The notes beneath the pieces were generated by a model. The model did not search any database and was not told where the DNA came from. It worked only from the letters and a program-made list of their open reading frames with translations. Below are positions 5,248 to 6,233 of a stretch of 6,233 nucleotides of DNA, piece after piece. How positions within the stretch are numbered: the stretch's first letter is position 1; every line of letters begins with the position of its first letter. Source of the DNA: Tissierellia bacterium (GTDB lineage Bacteria; Bacillota_A; Clostridia; Tissierellales; Peptoniphilaceae); contig JAAYEN010000175.1 of NCBI GenBank assembly GCA_012728775.1, positions 1 to 6,233 on the forward strand, given 5' to 3'. Position numbers and translations under genes: made by a program.

Positions 5248-6233
5248 AAAAATCGGTTTTGATATTATTTGGCGGAGTTTCTTCTGAACACTATGTCTCT
5301 ATAAATTCTGGATACACCATTTTAAAAAATATAGACAATATTAAGTATGATGTTATCCCCGTGGGAATTACTTTAGAAGGTAAATGGAGATATCTTCATA
5401 ATTATGAAAGTTTAAAAACGCCCCATTGGCAAAATAACGAGAATTCATCACCTTGTACTTTTTCCATTGATGAAGGAAAAGGCATTGTCCTAATGACAGA
5501 TTTAAAATTTGACGTTGACTTAGTTTTTCCCATGTTACACGGTCCCTTTGGAGAAGACGGAACTGTTCAAGGATTATTTGAACTTATAAATATTCCCATA
5601 GTAGGATCCAAAACTCTTTCTTCAGCTTTGTGTATGGATAAAGATAAATCCCACCAAATAGTAAGGAATTTGGGATATAAAGTTCCTCATGGGATAGTTC
5701 TAAACAATAAAGAAGAGTTAATCCAAAAAAGAGAAGATCTAAATCAATTAAGTTTTCCCGTTTTTGTTAAACCTTTAAGGGGAGGCTCCTCAATAGGTAT
5801 TAGTGAAGTCAGTAATTTTTCTGAACTGAGTGATGCTATCAATTACGCTTTTAACTACGATGAAAAAGTTTTGGTAGAAGAAAAAATCCAAGGCTTTGAA
5901 GTATTTTGCGGCATTATTGGAAACGATGATTTGGTTATTGGAGATTTGGAAGAGATAGAGCTTTTAGACGATAAATTTTTAAATGCTGATAGGAAAAACA
6001 CCTTAGAACAAGTTAAATATCATATCCCCGCTAGACTAGATAATTTCACTTCTGAAAAAATAAAATCTATGGCAAAGGATATTTACAAAGCGTTAGACTG
6101 CCAAGTTTATTCCAGAGTTGACGTCTTCGTAGGAAATGACGGAAAAATTTATTTTAACGAAGTTAACACCACTCCAGGCTTTACAATTACAAGTGCATTT
6201 CCAATGATGATGGAATCCATAGGAATTGGAATA
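5244..6233 (+). CDS. D-Ala-D-X ligase, Van-type (VanG-like), 3' end missing
   Basis: The 330 codons in the window run off the end without a stop; family members have about 340-350, so only some 10-20 residues are missing. It is an ATP-grasp ligase joining D-Ala to a second D-residue for the peptidoglycan stem. GGVSSEHYVS (10-19) carries Glu15, which binds the first D-Ala in DdlB. HGPFGEDGTVQG (99-110), CMDKDKS (130-136), FVKPLRGGSSIGI (174-186), the metal-binding SRVDVF (290-295), NEVNT (305-309) and PGFT (311-314) follow. Wording of GSKTLSSALCMDKDK, GFEV, EEIEL and IPARLD is nearest to VanG by eye. Two substrate-site positions differ: the omega loop has Lys251-Asn252 where DdlB has Lys215-Tyr216, and Ala318 stands where DdlB has Leu282 and VanA/VanG have Arg. 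The second substrate (D-Ala, D-Ser or D-Lac) therefore cannot be assigned. Its Shine-Dalgarno AGAAGG (5231-5236) lies inside vanW, and it overlaps vanW by 4 bp. It could be a resistance ligase or a divergent housekeeping Ddl. Confidence 0.88.
   Translation, partial: MKKSVLILFGGVSSEHYVSINSGYTILKNIDNIKYDVIPVGITLEGKWRYLHNYESLKTPHWQNNENSSPCTFSIDEGKGIVLMTDLKFDVDLVFPMLHGPFGEDGTVQGLFELINIPIVGSKTLSSALCMDKDKSHQIVRNLGYKVPHGIVLNNKEELIQKREDLNQLSFPVFVKPLRGGSSIGISEVSNFSELSDAINYAFNYDEKVLVEEKIQGFEVFCGIIGNDDLVIGDLEEIELLDDKFLNADRKNTLEQVKYHIPARLDNFTSEKIKSMAKDIYKALDCQVYSRVDVFVGNDGKIYFNEVNTTPGFTITSAFPMMMESIGIGI

Noticed and set aside
1..6233. Mobile element or recent horizontal transfer around the vanW-ligase pair
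   Set aside because: No transposase, integrase, terminal repeats or tRNA-end duplication is visible, and composition does not shift obviously at 4429. Evidence beyond 6233 could change this.

Overview
The window is AT-rich DNA with AT-biased codons, strong GGAGG/GAGGTGA-type ribosome binding sites and short spacers. This fits a low-GC Gram-positive anaerobe (Firmicutes). A Peptoniphilus/Anaerococcus/Finegoldia-like member of the Tissierellia is a reasonable guess from gene content, but the sequence alone does not settle it. I see no rRNA, tRNA, CRISPR array, insertion sequence or recognisable riboswitch.

Left part (1-940): a plus-strand gene for an L-aspartate dehydrogenase-like protein (nadX-type, 91-894) ends at a hairpin that it shares with the convergent minus-strand block. 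A short open frame at 2-94 may be the tail of an upstream gene that overlaps its start.

Centre, minus strand (938-4208): in transcription order these are a class I fructose-bisphosphate aldolase (fda), a strong intrinsic terminator, then a tight cluster of pyrroline-5-carboxylate reductase (proC), a DJ-1/PfpI-family protein and glutaminase (glsA). The last three have 9-22 bp gaps and are probably co-transcribed. glsA makes glutamate from glutamine, and proC performs the last step from glutamate to proline, so the cluster has a glutamate/proline theme. Little space is left for a proC promoter after the fda terminator.

Right part (4209-6233): a 220-bp divergent intergenic region carries promoter-like elements and dyad symmetries facing both ways. 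From it a plus-strand pair departs: a VanW-family protein (4429-5247), overlapped by 4 bp by a D-Ala-D-X ligase (5244 to beyond the window end). The ligase is closest by eye to the Van ligases, especially VanG. The order vanW-ligase is the order of the enterococcal vanG operon. No vanR/vanS, vanY or vanU lies upstream, and anything like vanXY or vanT would lie beyond 6233. The ligase has non-canonical residues at two substrate-site positions. This pair is the most interesting part of the window.

Start sites of three genes (nadX, fda, glsA) are best set by Shine-Dalgarno position and differ from the longest open frames.
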